A DNA stretch of 64,000 nucleotides from Hyaloraphidium curvatum (Eukaryota; Monoblepharomycota; Hyaloraphidiomycetes; Hyaloraphidiales; Hyaloraphidiaceae). The position numbers were made by a program, and so were the translations under genes. How positions within the stretch are numbered: the first letter of the stretch is position 1; every line of letters starts with the position of its first letter. Shown here one piece after another: positions 23,331-37,809 of the stretch. The notes below the pieces were generated by a model. That model did not search any database. It was not told where the DNA came from and was given only the letters and a program-made list of their open reading frames with translations. The stretch covers positions 434,001 through 498,000 of the forward strand of contig JAIVFI010000015.1 of assembly GCA_025558095.1 (NCBI GenBank), in the 5' to 3' direction.

Positions 23331-25417
23331 CTATTCGCGTTGCGATATGCACTTATTGAGCAGCGCCTCGTAGCAGAAAGCCAGCTGCGCATAGGTCTGC
23401 ACCATGAGCAGACGCTGTGTCCTCAAATGCATCACCGTGTCAAACACCAGGTCGGTGCCCGGATCCCGGCGGCAGGGCCCGCAGGCGGCAGACACGGCCT
23501 CGGCCGTGGAGCGTACGAGCTCGCCCAGGTCCAATGCATCGTACCACGGGGTCGCAGTGTCTGCCGAGGGCGGTAGGGGCTGGCGCCGCGACTCCGGGAA
23601 AAGTTCGTCGAAAACGTGATCGATGGTGCAGAACGTTCCCGTTCGGCCGCAACCGGCGCTGGTGGGGAAGGAAACGTCAGATCGGATCACGTGAGAAGCG
23701 CCAATGGGGCCCACCTGCAGTGCACAACCATCGGCACGCTCTCGCCCACCTCCCCGTTCGCCCTCGCTCGGAGGACGTCCACGAGCTCCCGGAACTCGAT
23801 CACCTTCCGGGCATCCTCCGGGACCCCGTGATCCGGCCATGCCAGGTACTGCAGCTGCAGCACGTGCCTCTTCTCCACCTCGGGAGGATCCCCCCTGCAC
23901 GTCAGCACGAGCTTCCTCGCCACGAGGTGCGGCGCGATCTGCTCCTCCGACGCAATGTGGACCGACAGCTGCGGTCCGAGGTCCATGACGCTCTCCGCGG
24001 CCGAGGGCCAGTAGCGGTGGCACTGCCGCCGCCCGTGGTCCTCCTCCTTTGTGAGCATCAGCACGATGCGCGAATTCGACTCGTAGACCATGAGCCAAAA
24101 GTCTGCGAACGTGGAGGGTATGGGGCCTTGCGTGCAGATGTAGGCGTGAGGCTGCTTCGGGAGCTGCGGGCGGCGACTGTTTAGCACAGGTCCCGAGCCG
24201 CAACCGTGGCGGGAAACGAACGTCGATGTAGCTGGCGTTGATGTAGTCGCAGCCGACCTGGCCCCAACCCTTGAGCACGAACCGGTTCGCGTTGTAGGGC
24301 CAGATGTTGGAATAGCGGTTCTTGTAGCCCTTTTCGATCCCGACCGAGATGCTGAAGGGGTCGCCGGGGCTCGTCGCCCGCCACGAGCTCTGGAACCGCT
24401 GCTGCTCCTCGCTCTCGATGACCTGGGGCGCCAAAAATGGCGATGAGCTTGCGAGAAGGCGACCCGGGCGTCCGCGGAGCCCCACCTTGAATATTTCGCG
24501 CAGCCGGGCGCCGACGTCCCCGCTCGCCACCAGCTCCCTCAGGAACCCCGGCAGCCCGTCCGCGGCCACGTCGCCGCCGAATATCCGCATTCTCCGCAGC
24601 TCCTCCGGCGCGCTGTCCACGTGTGTCTGGTACTCGGACGATGCGCCGCCCGCGTGCGGGGGGAAGAAGCCCGCGGGGGCCGTGAGGATGGGCTTGATCC
24701 GCGAGGGCGTGCCGGGCCCGGGGGTGCCGGCGGCCGATGCGGGGCCGCGGACGACGGAGATGGCGCCGGCGCCGGCGACGGAGGGGAGGTGCGAGGGGCG
24801 GTTGCAGGCGGCGCCGTCGGGGGGTTCCTCGCTGGTCGAGACGAGGTCGGGGAACTGCGAATCGCGTCAGCGGGCAATCGATGGCGGCGGAGCACGGGCA
24901 GGAAAGTCACCTCCTTGGCAAAGGCCGCGAAGCCGCCCTGCAGGAAGCCCAGCTTCGCCTTGCCGGCGTCCTTGGCCAGCTTCTGCAGCAGCAGCGCGCC
25001 CGGGCTGTCCGGCAGCAGCCTGTCGGAGGCGCCGTCGACGAGCACGACGAGCGTCTTGCCCGCCAGGCCGGCAAAGGCGCGGCGGTCGGCGTCCGACGTG
25101 AGCGTCAGCAGCAGCTTGTCCAGGCCGAACGACGTCCGCCGCAGCAGCGTCGACGGGAGGCACACGTTGACGGCCGACGCGACGTGGCCGCGGGCAAACA
25201 CGTCGGCGGCGCGCACGTCGACGACGAGCAGCGCCGCCTCGTCGGGCAGCGCACGCAGCGCAACGGCGAGCTCGGCTGGCGCGACCGCAGAGAAGCGCGG
25301 TGCAGCTGGCCGCGGGGGCCCGCGCGCCACCATCGGCGCCGCGGCGGACGGCGGCTCGGCGGCCCCGGCGGCCGCAGGCGAGCCCGGCAGCGCGATGGCT
25401 CGCCCGTTCATGTTCAT
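23331..25417 (-). CDS. Rhodanese-like domain plus protein tyrosine phosphatase (Pyp1/Ptp2-type)
   Basis: Exons 25417-24911, 24854-24486, 24422-24222, 24163-23715, 23658-23331; about 617 aa. An N-terminal rhodanese/CDC25-like module (residues ~50-165, 'ALLVVDVRAADVFARGHV', 'LQGGFAAF') precedes a Pro-rich linker and a classical PTP domain: 'NRYSNIWPYNANRF', 'CDYINASYID', 'AYICTQGP', 'WPDHGVP' and the P-loop HCSAGCGRTG (catalytic Cys near residue 508). This architecture is that of fungal MAPK-directed PTPs such as Ptp2/3 and Pyp1/2. The intron at 24485-24423 is 63 nt, in frame and stop-free, so it may also be retained. The start is the first of two nearby ATGs. Confidence 0.9.
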
Positions 25418-25991
25418 GGCCGAGTGGGAAATGATGACGTCGTAGCGACGACCCCAATCGGCAAACCCTGACCTGCACCGGCACGGCCCGACGACCAAGC
25501 GACCAAAAGCGAACCGACGAGAGAAGGTGAGGGTGGCATCAATCGTTCTTTCTTCTTCAGAATGCAGGGTCGATTCTACGAAACAAGCTTCGGCGCCGCC
25601 ACGTCAGCACAACCACACGGCCCGGGATGGCTGGCACCATAGGCCGTGTATGAGTGTGAAAAGCCCCACAAGAGAAGGGTACGACCAAGCTGGACCTACT
25701 GGGAGCGTTTGGCGAATTTTGCTGCCCTGCTGGGTGACAGATCTGCGGGCCAGTCTCCGGTTGGCCAGATCGGCAGCGTCCTCCGTGGCACCCGCGAATG
25801 GCCCCAGGAATGACGAGTACCACGAAATTGAATGCATAGCGTGGTCCTTGGCGGGATTCGCTCTGCCGTGGGTCGAAAGCGGCGAGAGGGGAGAGGAGAA
25901 TCGAAGTCTGTTGTGGGCGCGCCTTGAAAGCGCGACTCCGCCCCTCCCTCTCGCTGCCCGAGCACTTTCCCGTCTGCGCCCCGGAGCGGCC
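25418..25991. other. 574-bp intergenic region between the PTP and CTDSPL2-like genes
   Basis: Divergent promoter region. Long frames run through it on both strands, but none shows recognisable protein features. No RNA gene is visible. Confidence 0.3.
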
Positions 25992-28076
25992 ATGAAGCCG
26001 CGACCGCGTTCGCAGTCCCCGCGTCGGCGGGAGCAGGCGGGTGCGCGGCCGGCCACTCCCCCGCCGCACGAACCGCTGCCCGCGACCCGCAAGTCGCCGG
26101 GGCGGAAGGGCGCGCGCGTGTCGCCGGTCGCGTCGCCGGCCACGTCACCGCCCGCCGCCTTGCCCGTCGGGTCGCCGCCGCCGAAGGCCGCGCCCAAGGC
26201 CGCCGCGAAGCCCAAGCCCCGTCCGGCCGTCGCTCCCCGCCCGGCTTCCGCCGCCGCCCCCGCACCGCACTCGGCCTTCATCGCCTCGTCGCCGCGGCCG
26301 CTGAAGGTCAAGCGGGACGACAGGCCTCGGGCCGCACACGCAGCAGAGGCCGCTCGGGACGACGTCGACAGCGGGGCGAGCGACTCGGGTGGGCCCGGGC
26401 ACCCCGTTCCCCTGCAATACTCCTGACAGCATTTTATGCCGGTTCGCAGGCACGACGTTCGGCCAGCCGCCCAAGAAGCGCACGAGCCCCGCCTCGACGC
26501 CCCGCGTCAAGGCCTCGCCCGGCAAGCGCCCCCCCCGCTCGAGCCTCGGTCCGGGCCGCTCCACGCCCGGCGACTCGGAATCGGACTCGGAGAATGTGTC
26601 GATCGACCTGGCGTCGATGCAGGACTCGCTGCGGGAGATGGAGTCGGCCGCGCAGGCCCAGCCGGCCCGCCCACCGCCCAAGCGCGTGCACGTGCCCCGC
26701 GTCAGCGCCGTCGAGCCCGCAAAGGTCTCGCCGACATCCTCGCCCGCTGCTCCGTCGCCGTCCGCCCCGGCCGCAGCCCCCGGGTCGGCACGCGTCACGC
26801 GGTCGCAGGCAAAGACCCAGCAGACCGAGCTCTTCTCCCCCACCTACCACCTGACGGCCGACGCGCCGCATCCGCATCCTCACGCCCGTTGGTGTCGCCC
26901 TTGCACGGACGGGCAGGAACGCGTTCGCTGACCCCGCCTTCGGCAGGCGGTTCCACCCCTTCGTCCTCCCCGCGGTCCTCCCGTCACCCTTCCCCGACCC
27001 GCGAGCCCCCGTCGTCGGACGACGAGGACAATGCGACCGAGAACGACGAGAACCGCTCGCCGGACGACATGGCCCCCAACTCGGCGACGTCCTCGGCGTC
27101 CGCCCTCGTCGCCCGGCCGTCCCTGGCCGTCGCCGCCTCTGCGCCGTCCGATCCGGAGCCGGCCCAGCAGGAGCACGCGGAACACCACCACGGCCACCAT
27201 TCGCACATGGAGGTCGACGACACGGTGGAGGACCCGGAAGCGGAGGACGACGACGATTCGGAGGAGTTTGATCCGTGGGTGTTGTTTGGGCGGTACCGCC
27301 GTCCCGAGAAGCCCCCCTGACACCTGCACCGTTCACCCAGGTTCTGGTTCATCCGCAACCTCCCGCCCTACATCCAGAAGCCGCGACCCGCGGCACTTCC
27401 GCGCAAGACGCGCTCCTCCCCGCCGATAACCCTCGTCCTCGACCTGGACGAGACCCTCGTGCACTGTTCCACCTCGCCCCTCGATCACGCCGACATCACC
27501 TTCCCGATCGACTTCAACGGCCAGACCTACGAAGTCTCGGGCCGCCTGCGGCCCCACTGGCTGCCGTTCCTGGAGCGCGCGTCGCAGATATTCGAGGTCG
27601 TCGTGTTCACGGCCTCGCAGCGCGTCTACGCGGACCGGCTGCTCAACATGCTGGACCCGAAGCGGCAGTACATCAAGTGGGTTCCGCCTTTGCCCGATCG
27701 GGGTCGCAGGCCTGACCGCTGCCGTTCCAGGTACCGCCTCTTCCGCGAGCACTGCCTCTTCCTGGCCGGCAACTACCTCAAGGACCTCAACATCCTCGGC
27801 CGGGACCTCGGCAAGATCGTCATCGTGGACAACAGTCCGCAGGCGTTCGGATACCAGCTGACCAACGGCATCCCCATCACCTCGTGGTACGAAGACACCG
27901 TGGGTTCCCCTTCCGATCTGCCCCCCGCCCCGCGCTGACCCCCGGCAAAGAACGACCGCGAGCTCCTCAACGTCCTCGACTTCCTCGAAACCATCCAGAA
28001 CGAGGATGACGTGCGCCCGCTCCTGGACAGGCAGTACCGCATGCGCCAGCGGGTGTACGGCGCCTCCGCCGCTTAG
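25992..28076 (+). CDS. CTD small phosphatase-like protein (CTDSPL2/SCP4 type)
   Basis: Exons 25992-26388, 26450-26887, 26947-27274, 27341-27676, 27731-27899, 27951-28076; about 597 aa. The N-terminal ~390 residues are low-complexity Pro/Ala/Ser/Lys-rich and then acidic, probably disordered. The FCP1-homology catalytic domain begins '[12 protein letters not shown]' and contains '[12 protein letters not shown]' (DxDx(T) nucleophile), '[18 protein letters not shown]', '[19 protein letters not shown]' and '[19 protein letters not shown]'. The C-terminal '[15 protein letters not shown]' matches CTDSPL2. It is a Mg-dependent Ser/Thr phosphatase; substrates cannot be read from sequence. Confidence 0.92.
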
Positions 28077-28258
28077 AGCACGGTTGTTTGCTGGGCCGCT
28101 TTCTACTTCCTCATTGCATGTACACATGGGCCTTGGGTAATCGATGTTGGGAATAAAGAAGACCGAGATCGAGCTGCCTGATCCGAGAGTCCAAACACGC
28201 GCGTGCTATTGCTGGGACGGGTCGACTGCCTCGGCCTGGTGTGACCACGGCACGGTTA

Positions 28259-29066
28259 TCAGCTGCCGAACGAACCGGTCGCCTCTTCTGGACCCACGTG
28301 GGTGATGACAACGTCCACCTTTGGCCTGACAACGTGCTGCATGAGACGCTGCTGCCAGACAGGAACCGCAGCTCGACCCACCGGTCCGTCTTGTCCGTCG
28401 GCACGTGCCCCAGCTTGGACACCACCTTGATCCCCGAAAACACCCGCCCAAAGATGGAGTGCTTCCCGTCCAGCCACGGCGTCGGCGCCAGCCTGTTCCA
28501 AGGGCGACGGTCAGCACCCGCCGGCCTCCGCACCGGGGAACCGACGTGATGAAGAACTGGCTCCCGTTGGTGTTCTTCCCCGCGTTGGCCATCGACAGGA
28601 TCCCGGCGCCCGTGTGCTTGAGGTCCGGGTGGATCTCGTCCTCGAATTTGTCCCTTTGGGAGGGTTCAGCGGCGCTCCGGGGCGGAAGAAGGGGGAACGG
28701 GTACCCGTAGATGGAGGATCCGCCTTTGCCGGTGCCCGTAGGGTCGCCCGTTTGGAGCATAAAGTCCGGTATCACGCGGTGGAACTGTTCGGCGTCGGTT
28801 GCCATCCGGATAGGTGTGCTGCGTGAGTTGCCGCCCGGAGAAGGGAAGCACGGGGCCGCAGACCTTGCAGCCATCGTAGTATCTGCCGGTCGGAGGCGCA
28901 TCATCAGCATGAGGTGGGAAATGGGGCCGCTGGGGACCAACCCGCGCTTGGCGAGCTCGTAGAAGTTGCGGCACGTCTTGGGCGCGTGGTCCCAGTACAG
29001 CTCGCAGCCGATGTCCCCGGCAGAGGTCTGGATCACCACATAAGGGTCTGACGGCGTGGTAGACAT
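28259..29066 (-). CDS. Spliceosomal cyclophilin, peptidyl-prolyl isomerase PPIL1
   Basis: Exons 29066-28942, 28882-28864 (19 nt), 28784-28705, 28653-28546, 28492-28382, 28325-28259; 169 aa, the usual PPIL1 size. Key segments: '[20 protein letters not shown]', '[15 protein letters not shown]' (the FHR active site), '[12 protein letters not shown]', '[16 protein letters not shown]', '[12 protein letters not shown]'. The single-domain form with the '[11 protein letters not shown]' start is PPIL1, a cyclophilin of the activated spliceosome. It shares a 112-bp divergent promoter with ARV1. The micro-exon 2 reading is supported by restoring YYDG in frame. Confidence 0.93.
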
Positions 29067-29178
29067 TGCGAGGCGGAGAAAGCGTGGACCGTCGGGATCG
29101 ATGTCGATGTTTGTCCTCCAGCTGCCCTCGAGCGAGTCGTCGCTCCACCGATCGTGCCAACGCGGGAATCACGGCCGC

Positions 29179-30236
29179 ATGTCGGTATGCGCCGAATGTG
29201 GGAATGAAATTGCCACGTTGTACACCGACTATGGCTCGGGCAACATCCGGCTCACGCAATGCGTGAGGACGCGTGCACGGGAGCGGGATTCGCACCGGAC
29301 CGACGCGGACCCGTTGCCAGGGCTCCTGCCACAAGTTTGCGGACAGATACGTCGAGTGCGATGCCGTCATCATCTTCATCGACATGGTGCTGCACCGGCC
29401 GCAGGTGTACCGGCATCTCCTGTTCAATCGGAACGTGCTGAAGGTCGGACAGCCGTACTTGGTGTCTCTGCAGGGCCGTTGAGCTCCTAACCTGCCGCGC
29501 AGGCCGACGTGTGGAGATTCGGGTTCCTCCTCTTGCTTTTCGACGTCTGTGGGTACCTTTGGGAGGGATTCAAGGCTCGTGGCCTAGACACTCCGCTGCC
29601 GGCAGACATCAAGTGGTACCGGCTCGAGAAGGACCCAGGAGCCAAGCATGAGGCATTCCTGGCCAAAGATTACAGCCTCTACCGGCAGTACCTGTCCGTT
29701 TTTGCCTGTTGTCTCGTAGGCGAGTCGAGCCTGCAGCGCTCCTGAAGCCGGTTCTGGCTGCTCACGGTCGCAACACAGAGACGGTCGTGTACCATGCAGT
29801 CGTGCAGGCTGTGTTTGCTCCATTAAGCAACGGATGGGACTGGAACAGGTCAGTTGTCTCGCGGAACTCCAGTTGTCTCTGCCGGATGTCAACTCGGACC
29901 TAAAGGGCCGGCACGATCAGCACAGCCTTGGTCTTGTCGGGGTTCCCGAAGCTGCTCTCTATCCTCATGGTCATATGGGACTACAGCCAGCTCGACACCA
30001 GCTGGCTCATCACTGCCATGGTTCTCACATCCAACGCCGAGGCTCTCGGAGGTTCGCCCTTCCTCCGCCGTTTGCCACCTAGCTAACCTGCCGAACTAGC
30101 CATTCCACCTCTGCGTTGCATGTCGCGCATCAAGGAAGGTTTCCTGCGCTGGCTTCTTGCTTTCGTGGCCGTTGCATTGGCCAAAGCGGCGTCGGAAGTT
30201 GCGGGTGGCATGGCTTTGTCCTCTCTGTACCGTTGA
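29179..30236 (+). CDS. ARV1: ARV1, ER lipid-homeostasis / GPI-assembly membrane protein
   Basis: Exons 29179-29262, 29321-29443, 29503-29715, 29808-29848, 29906-30051, 30100-30236; about 247 aa. The N-terminal ARV1-homology zinc region is clear: 'CAECGNEIATLYTDYGSGNI', then QC and 'GSCHKFADRYVECD', followed by 'IIFIDMVLHRPQVYRHLLFN'. Later membrane segments include 'FGFLLLLFDVCGYLW', 'LSGFPKLLSILMVIWDYSQL' and 'FLRWLLAFVAVALAKAA'. The family affects sterol distribution and early GPI-anchor synthesis in the ER. The small fourth exon (29808-29848) is uncertain, since other in-frame joins are possible; the rest is firm. Confidence 0.87.
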
Positions 30237-31031
30237 TCCACGATACCCAATGATGTCCAAAATGTAAACAACAATGTTGGTTCTATTAACATTGAAGAAT
30301 TGCATGCCGAAAGGTCTTGGGCTTGGGGCCATGGTGCCGCTGGGGATTGATGGGTTGGCGTTGGGAGGGCCTGCAGCATCTTCCGCTAACAACACCGGCC
30401 GAGTCCACCTCGCCGTCAACCACTTCGGCTCCGGGCTACGTCCTAGAGGTGAAGCGCCGTCCCCGCGCATCGCTTCTCCGCCAGGGCGGCGGCCCTGACG
30501 TTCCCGCCCGCGTTGTTTGGCTTCCACGGCAACTGCGCGGCACCGCACAACAGTGCCGTTTCCCACTCGCATCGCGGCTTTCTGACGGAGTTCCGGACGC
30601 ACAAAGATGGTATGTAATGTCCTTCAACCGATCGGCGGCCCTTCGGGCCGTCTGCGGTGTGGGGAGCGGGCGAACCGCGTGTTTGGACTTCCCTCGCTGA
30701 CCGGGACTCCTCTCCCAAACCACCGCGTTGGCCGCCTTCGTCTCGACCTGCGCTGGCATCGACGCACTTTCTTTGTGGCGGACATCTTCGTTCCGTCCTT
30801 CGCTCTGGTCTTTACTCGATGGGCGACCAATGACACGCGGAACCTGCTGGACGTTGAACCCCGACTCCCGCACCCAACCGTGGCTCCTCGCTGATTCTGT
30901 TTCGTGAAGACGACGCGCGGTGCGTAGAGGATCGGGCTTTGGGTCGGGACCGTGTCTCATCTTGTTATTTGCCCCTCTTCCGCCGCCCGTCCCGCTTGGA
31001 ACCTTGCCTTCTCGTGACCTCCGACATCCAG
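30237..31031 (+). other. About 795 bp between ARV1 and the first recognised septin exon; probably holds the septin 5' end
   Basis: The septin exon at 31032 opens with a splice acceptor and has no start codon, so an upstream coding exon must lie here or further 5'. A strong donor-like GTATGT occurs at about 30608 on the plus strand, and GTGCGT at about 30931, but no exon before them gave a convincing septin-like reading. The first ~70 bp are AT-rich and probably the ARV1 3' UTR. Long minus-strand frames here look non-coding. Confidence 0.4.
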
Positions 31032-32503
31032 CCAAGCGGAACCGCTCGAAGCAGATTAACTTCACCCTCATGGCCGTCGGTCAGTGTGCCACCGGGTCCG
31101 CCGTTGGAACGATCGCTCACCTCTGCTCCGCATTCAGGCTCCTCCGGCCTGGGCAAGTCCACCCTCCTCAACACCCTCTGCGACCAGATGCTGTTTCCCA
31201 CGAAGCAGTACCCGCCGCAGGGCACTCCGGTGAATGAGCGCAAGCTTGACATCCAGACCACCTACACGGAGCTCAAGCTGGAGGGCGGCACAATCGTCAA
31301 CGTCACCATCGTTGATTGCCCCGGCTTCGCCGAGTCGATCAACAACGAGGCGCAGTGAGTAGCGTCGAGGCGCTGGCGGTCTTCGCCCTTGACGTCGTGT
31401 TTTCCCCTCCAGCTTCTCGATGATCCTCCACTACATCGAGAGCCAGTTCGACGATGTCCTGGCCCAGGAGTCCATGATCAAGCGTAACCCCAAGTTCCAG
31501 GACAACCGTGTTCACGCTTGCCTGTACTTCATTCCTCCTACCGGGCACTCGTGGGTCTCTCCGAGAGCGGTGTCGGGTGGTGGAGGGTATTGATCGAGCT
31601 CTCCAGGCTGCGCGAGATGGACATTGAGTTCATGCGCCGCCTCGGACCGCGGGTCAACATCGTGCCCGTGATCGCCAAGTCGGACACGCTCACCCCCGAG
31701 GAGCTCGCCGGCTTCAAGGCCCGCATCATGGAGGACATTGCGCACTACCAGATCCCGATCTTCAACTTCCCTTACGATGTCGAGGAGGACGACGACGAGA
31801 CCATTGAGCAGAACAAGAAGCTGCAGGTTGGTCGCTTTTCTGGATTTGATTGATTTGGTTTGACTCATTCTCCGCTTCAGCGTCTTCTGCCGTTCGCCGT
31901 TGTGGGTGGTGACGAGATCATCAACGTCAACGGCAACGAGATCCGCTGCAGGCGGTACCCGTGGGGTCGCGTTGAGAGTGTGTTACGTCACGTGCCGCTT
32001 GCCGGGCTTTTTCTAAGCTTCGCACCCGCCAGTCGACAACCCTGCGCACTGCGATGTCGTGGAGCTCGAGAACGCCATCTGGGTCACCCACCTCAAGGAG
32101 CTGCGCGACTCCACGAACGACATCCTGTACGAGAACTACCGTACCGCGAAGCTTGCGATCCTCGCTCGCGAGAGCGCTGCTGGGTAAGGGCTGCCGTAAA
32201 GTTCCCCTCGCCACGGCTCACAGGCGTTTCTTTCGCAGCACTCCCGAGTCCATTTCCGTCGTGCACACCCGTCCCGGCACCCCTTCGCAGATTGGCGAGG
32301 CCGAGGACGTCATTCTCCGCGAGGAGGCCCTGCGTCGCGACCAGGAGAAGCTGAAGGAGGCGCAGAGGCAGTTGGAGGAGGAGCTCCGCAAGAAGAAGGA
32401 GGAACTCGACGCACGCGAGCAGGAGCTCAAGCGGCTGGCCGCCAAGCTTTCCTCGTCGTCGATCAACAGCGTGGACGAGGGCCCGGCAGCCGTTCAGCCG
32501 TGA
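31032..32503 (+). CDS. Septin GTPase with C-terminal coiled coil (5' exon not identified)
   Basis: Recognised exons: 31032-31079, 31138-31354, 31413-31550, 31607-31826, 31881-31977, 32033-32183, 32239-32503. GTPase motifs: P-loop 'GSSGLGKST' (G1), 'DCPGF' (G3, Cys where Thr is usual) and 'AKSD' (G4, Ser for Ala). Septin-unique parts include 'DNRVHACLYFIPPTGHSL' and 'PWGRVEIDNPAHCD'. The C-terminal ~85 residues form a charged coiled coil ('EEALRRDQEKLKEAQRQLEE'), placing it with CDC3/CDC12/SEPT7-like rather than tail-less septins. Septins polymerise into filaments at the cortex and division site. The start codon is missing from this model. Confidence 0.88.
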
Positions 32504-32732
32504 GTGGACTCTATTTCTCGATCCCGGACGGTCGGCGAGGTTCTGGCGATCTGATTCGATAATTGGTGTGGGTTATGAACCTTATTCGTCCGCAAAATTG
32601 TACTGCTTCGATCGTAATGGAGATGACGATACCCTTCTTTTCGAAGTGTGGGGAAGGAAGAAGAGGAGGCCTGAAGGCCTGTCACAGCACGGTGCTCGGG
32701 TTTCGAGTTTCGACCCCTGCGTAGACGCGTCA

Positions 32733-33452
32733 ATGCAGGCTCCCGACGCGTTTGCCGCGGCGATGGGTCTTGCGATGCAACCGAGCAAGGAGAATCTGGC
32801 TGCTCTGCTGGAGAATCTCGAACACGCCGAGGTCGATGGGGTGGAACGAGAGGTGTTCCTCCACATGCGTCTCGCGTCGCTCTCGCATCCGGAAGCAAAC
32901 GGAGCCCCAACGGGACTCGCAGAAGAGCTCCAGCAGACGCACATGAGCCTGTACTCGATCTACTGCGCGCTCATCGTGGCCTACTGCGCCGATGGGGATC
33001 TGGACAATGCGCGCTTCGCGATGAAGCGGATGCCCGACGCGATGAAGACCGCACCCGAAGCCGCAAGCGTGATTCGGATCCTGAAGCTTCTCTGGAACCG
33101 CGAGCACGAGCAGTTCTACGCGACCGTGGCGCAGGCGACGTGGCCGGACCAGATCAAGCCTCTCGTGGGACTGTGCGTTGAGCTGACGCGCGAGAGGATG
33201 CTCGCTTTGCTCGCCAAGGCCTACTCAAACATACGGGCCAGTTCCGCGGGGAAGCTTCTCGGCATGGCCGACGAATCGGAGGTCGTCTCCACTCTCGAAG
33301 CGCTCGGATGGAAGAACCAGGACGGTTTCCTAGCACCTCCGCCGGCCGACAAGGTTGCGATCGGTGCCGCGTCCGGCAAGTCAGTGGACGCCGCGGCGTC
33401 GTGGCAGCGGGTGCAGGAGCTGGCGAAGATCGTCGTGAATCTGGAGCTGTGA
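32733..33452 (+). CDS. COP9 signalosome subunit CSN8 (CSN8/PSMD8/eIF3k family)
   Basis: Single exon, 239 aa from the first in-frame ATG (the frame is open further upstream without an ATG). The PCI-like helical repeat reads 'YSIYCALIVAYCADGDLDNA', 'RFAMKRMP', 'IRILKLLWNREHEQFYATV', 'RERMLALLAKAYSNI', 'AGKLLGMADESEV', then 'GWKNQDGFL'. 'AYSNI' followed by 'LLGM' is the CSN8-type ending rather than that of Rpn12, which is also longer. CSN removes Nedd8 from cullins. It converges on PRP16, with 95 bp between stops. Confidence 0.75.
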   Translation: MQAPDAFAAAMGLAMQPSKENLAALLENLEHAEVDGVEREVFLHMRLASLSHPEANGAPTGLAEELQQTHMSLYSIYCALIVAYCADGDLDNARFAMKRMPDAMKTAPEAASVIRILKLLWNREHEQFYATVAQATWPDQIKPLVGLCVELTRERMLALLAKAYSNIRASSAGKLLGMADESEVVSTLEALGWKNQDGFLAPPPADKVAIGAASGKSVDAAASWQRVQELAKIVVNLEL

Positions 33453-33547
33453 ATGCCTGGAACTGGAACGGCCCTGGACTGAGCGGACTACTGTGTCGCC
33501 AATTACGTGTTGACAAAGGCAAAATACCATGGTATACCAGCGACGCT

Positions 33548-37372
<3,825 letters not shown>

Positions 37373-37809
37373 TGCACCGGAGTCCCGAGCCTCGTCGGCT
37401 GCACAGGAAGGCTGCGCAGGATGGGACTCACCGAGTGATGAATTCACATCTGGAGGCACTCTTTGAGCAGCTCTTGCAGGCCGCCCTCCCTTTCTTGATC
37501 TAATATCCTTTTCATCCATCATTTCTAAAGCGTTACGGATCTTCTTTGAATCCTTCTTCCGCCTGGGGCTGCGAGTTTCTTCTCGTTCGAGCGGTTCTTC
37601 CAAGGTCGACTGGAAGAGAAGCCTTCGAAACGCACCGGATCACTATCCATCCAAAAGGAGCGATTTGAAGTCAAAAAGATCTCTTTCGGATGATCGCGTC
37701 CTGCGTGATGATCTTGGGTTGGTCTCCACAGGAGAGGTGAGGCCGCTTCCCGCCCGTCACAACCACACCTGTCGTCGCGGCATTCGCCCGGCCGAACCCG
37801 CCGACCACG
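37373..37809. other. 437-bp divergent intergenic region PRP16/RPN2
   Basis: It contains the possible PRP16 N-terminal extension (in-frame ATG codons at 37522 and 37519 on the minus strand) and both promoters. Nothing else is supported. Confidence 0.3.

Noticed and set aside
25527-25991. Upstream in-frame extension of the CTDSPL2-like protein
   Set aside because: The frame is open, but it has no conserved features and includes probable promoter sequence; the ATG at 25992 begins the basic Pro/Ser-rich N-terminus.
30096-30602. 168-aa minus-strand frame covering the ARV1 3' end and gap
   Set aside because: It overlaps the last ARV1 coding exon antisense, is Arg-rich and has no domain.
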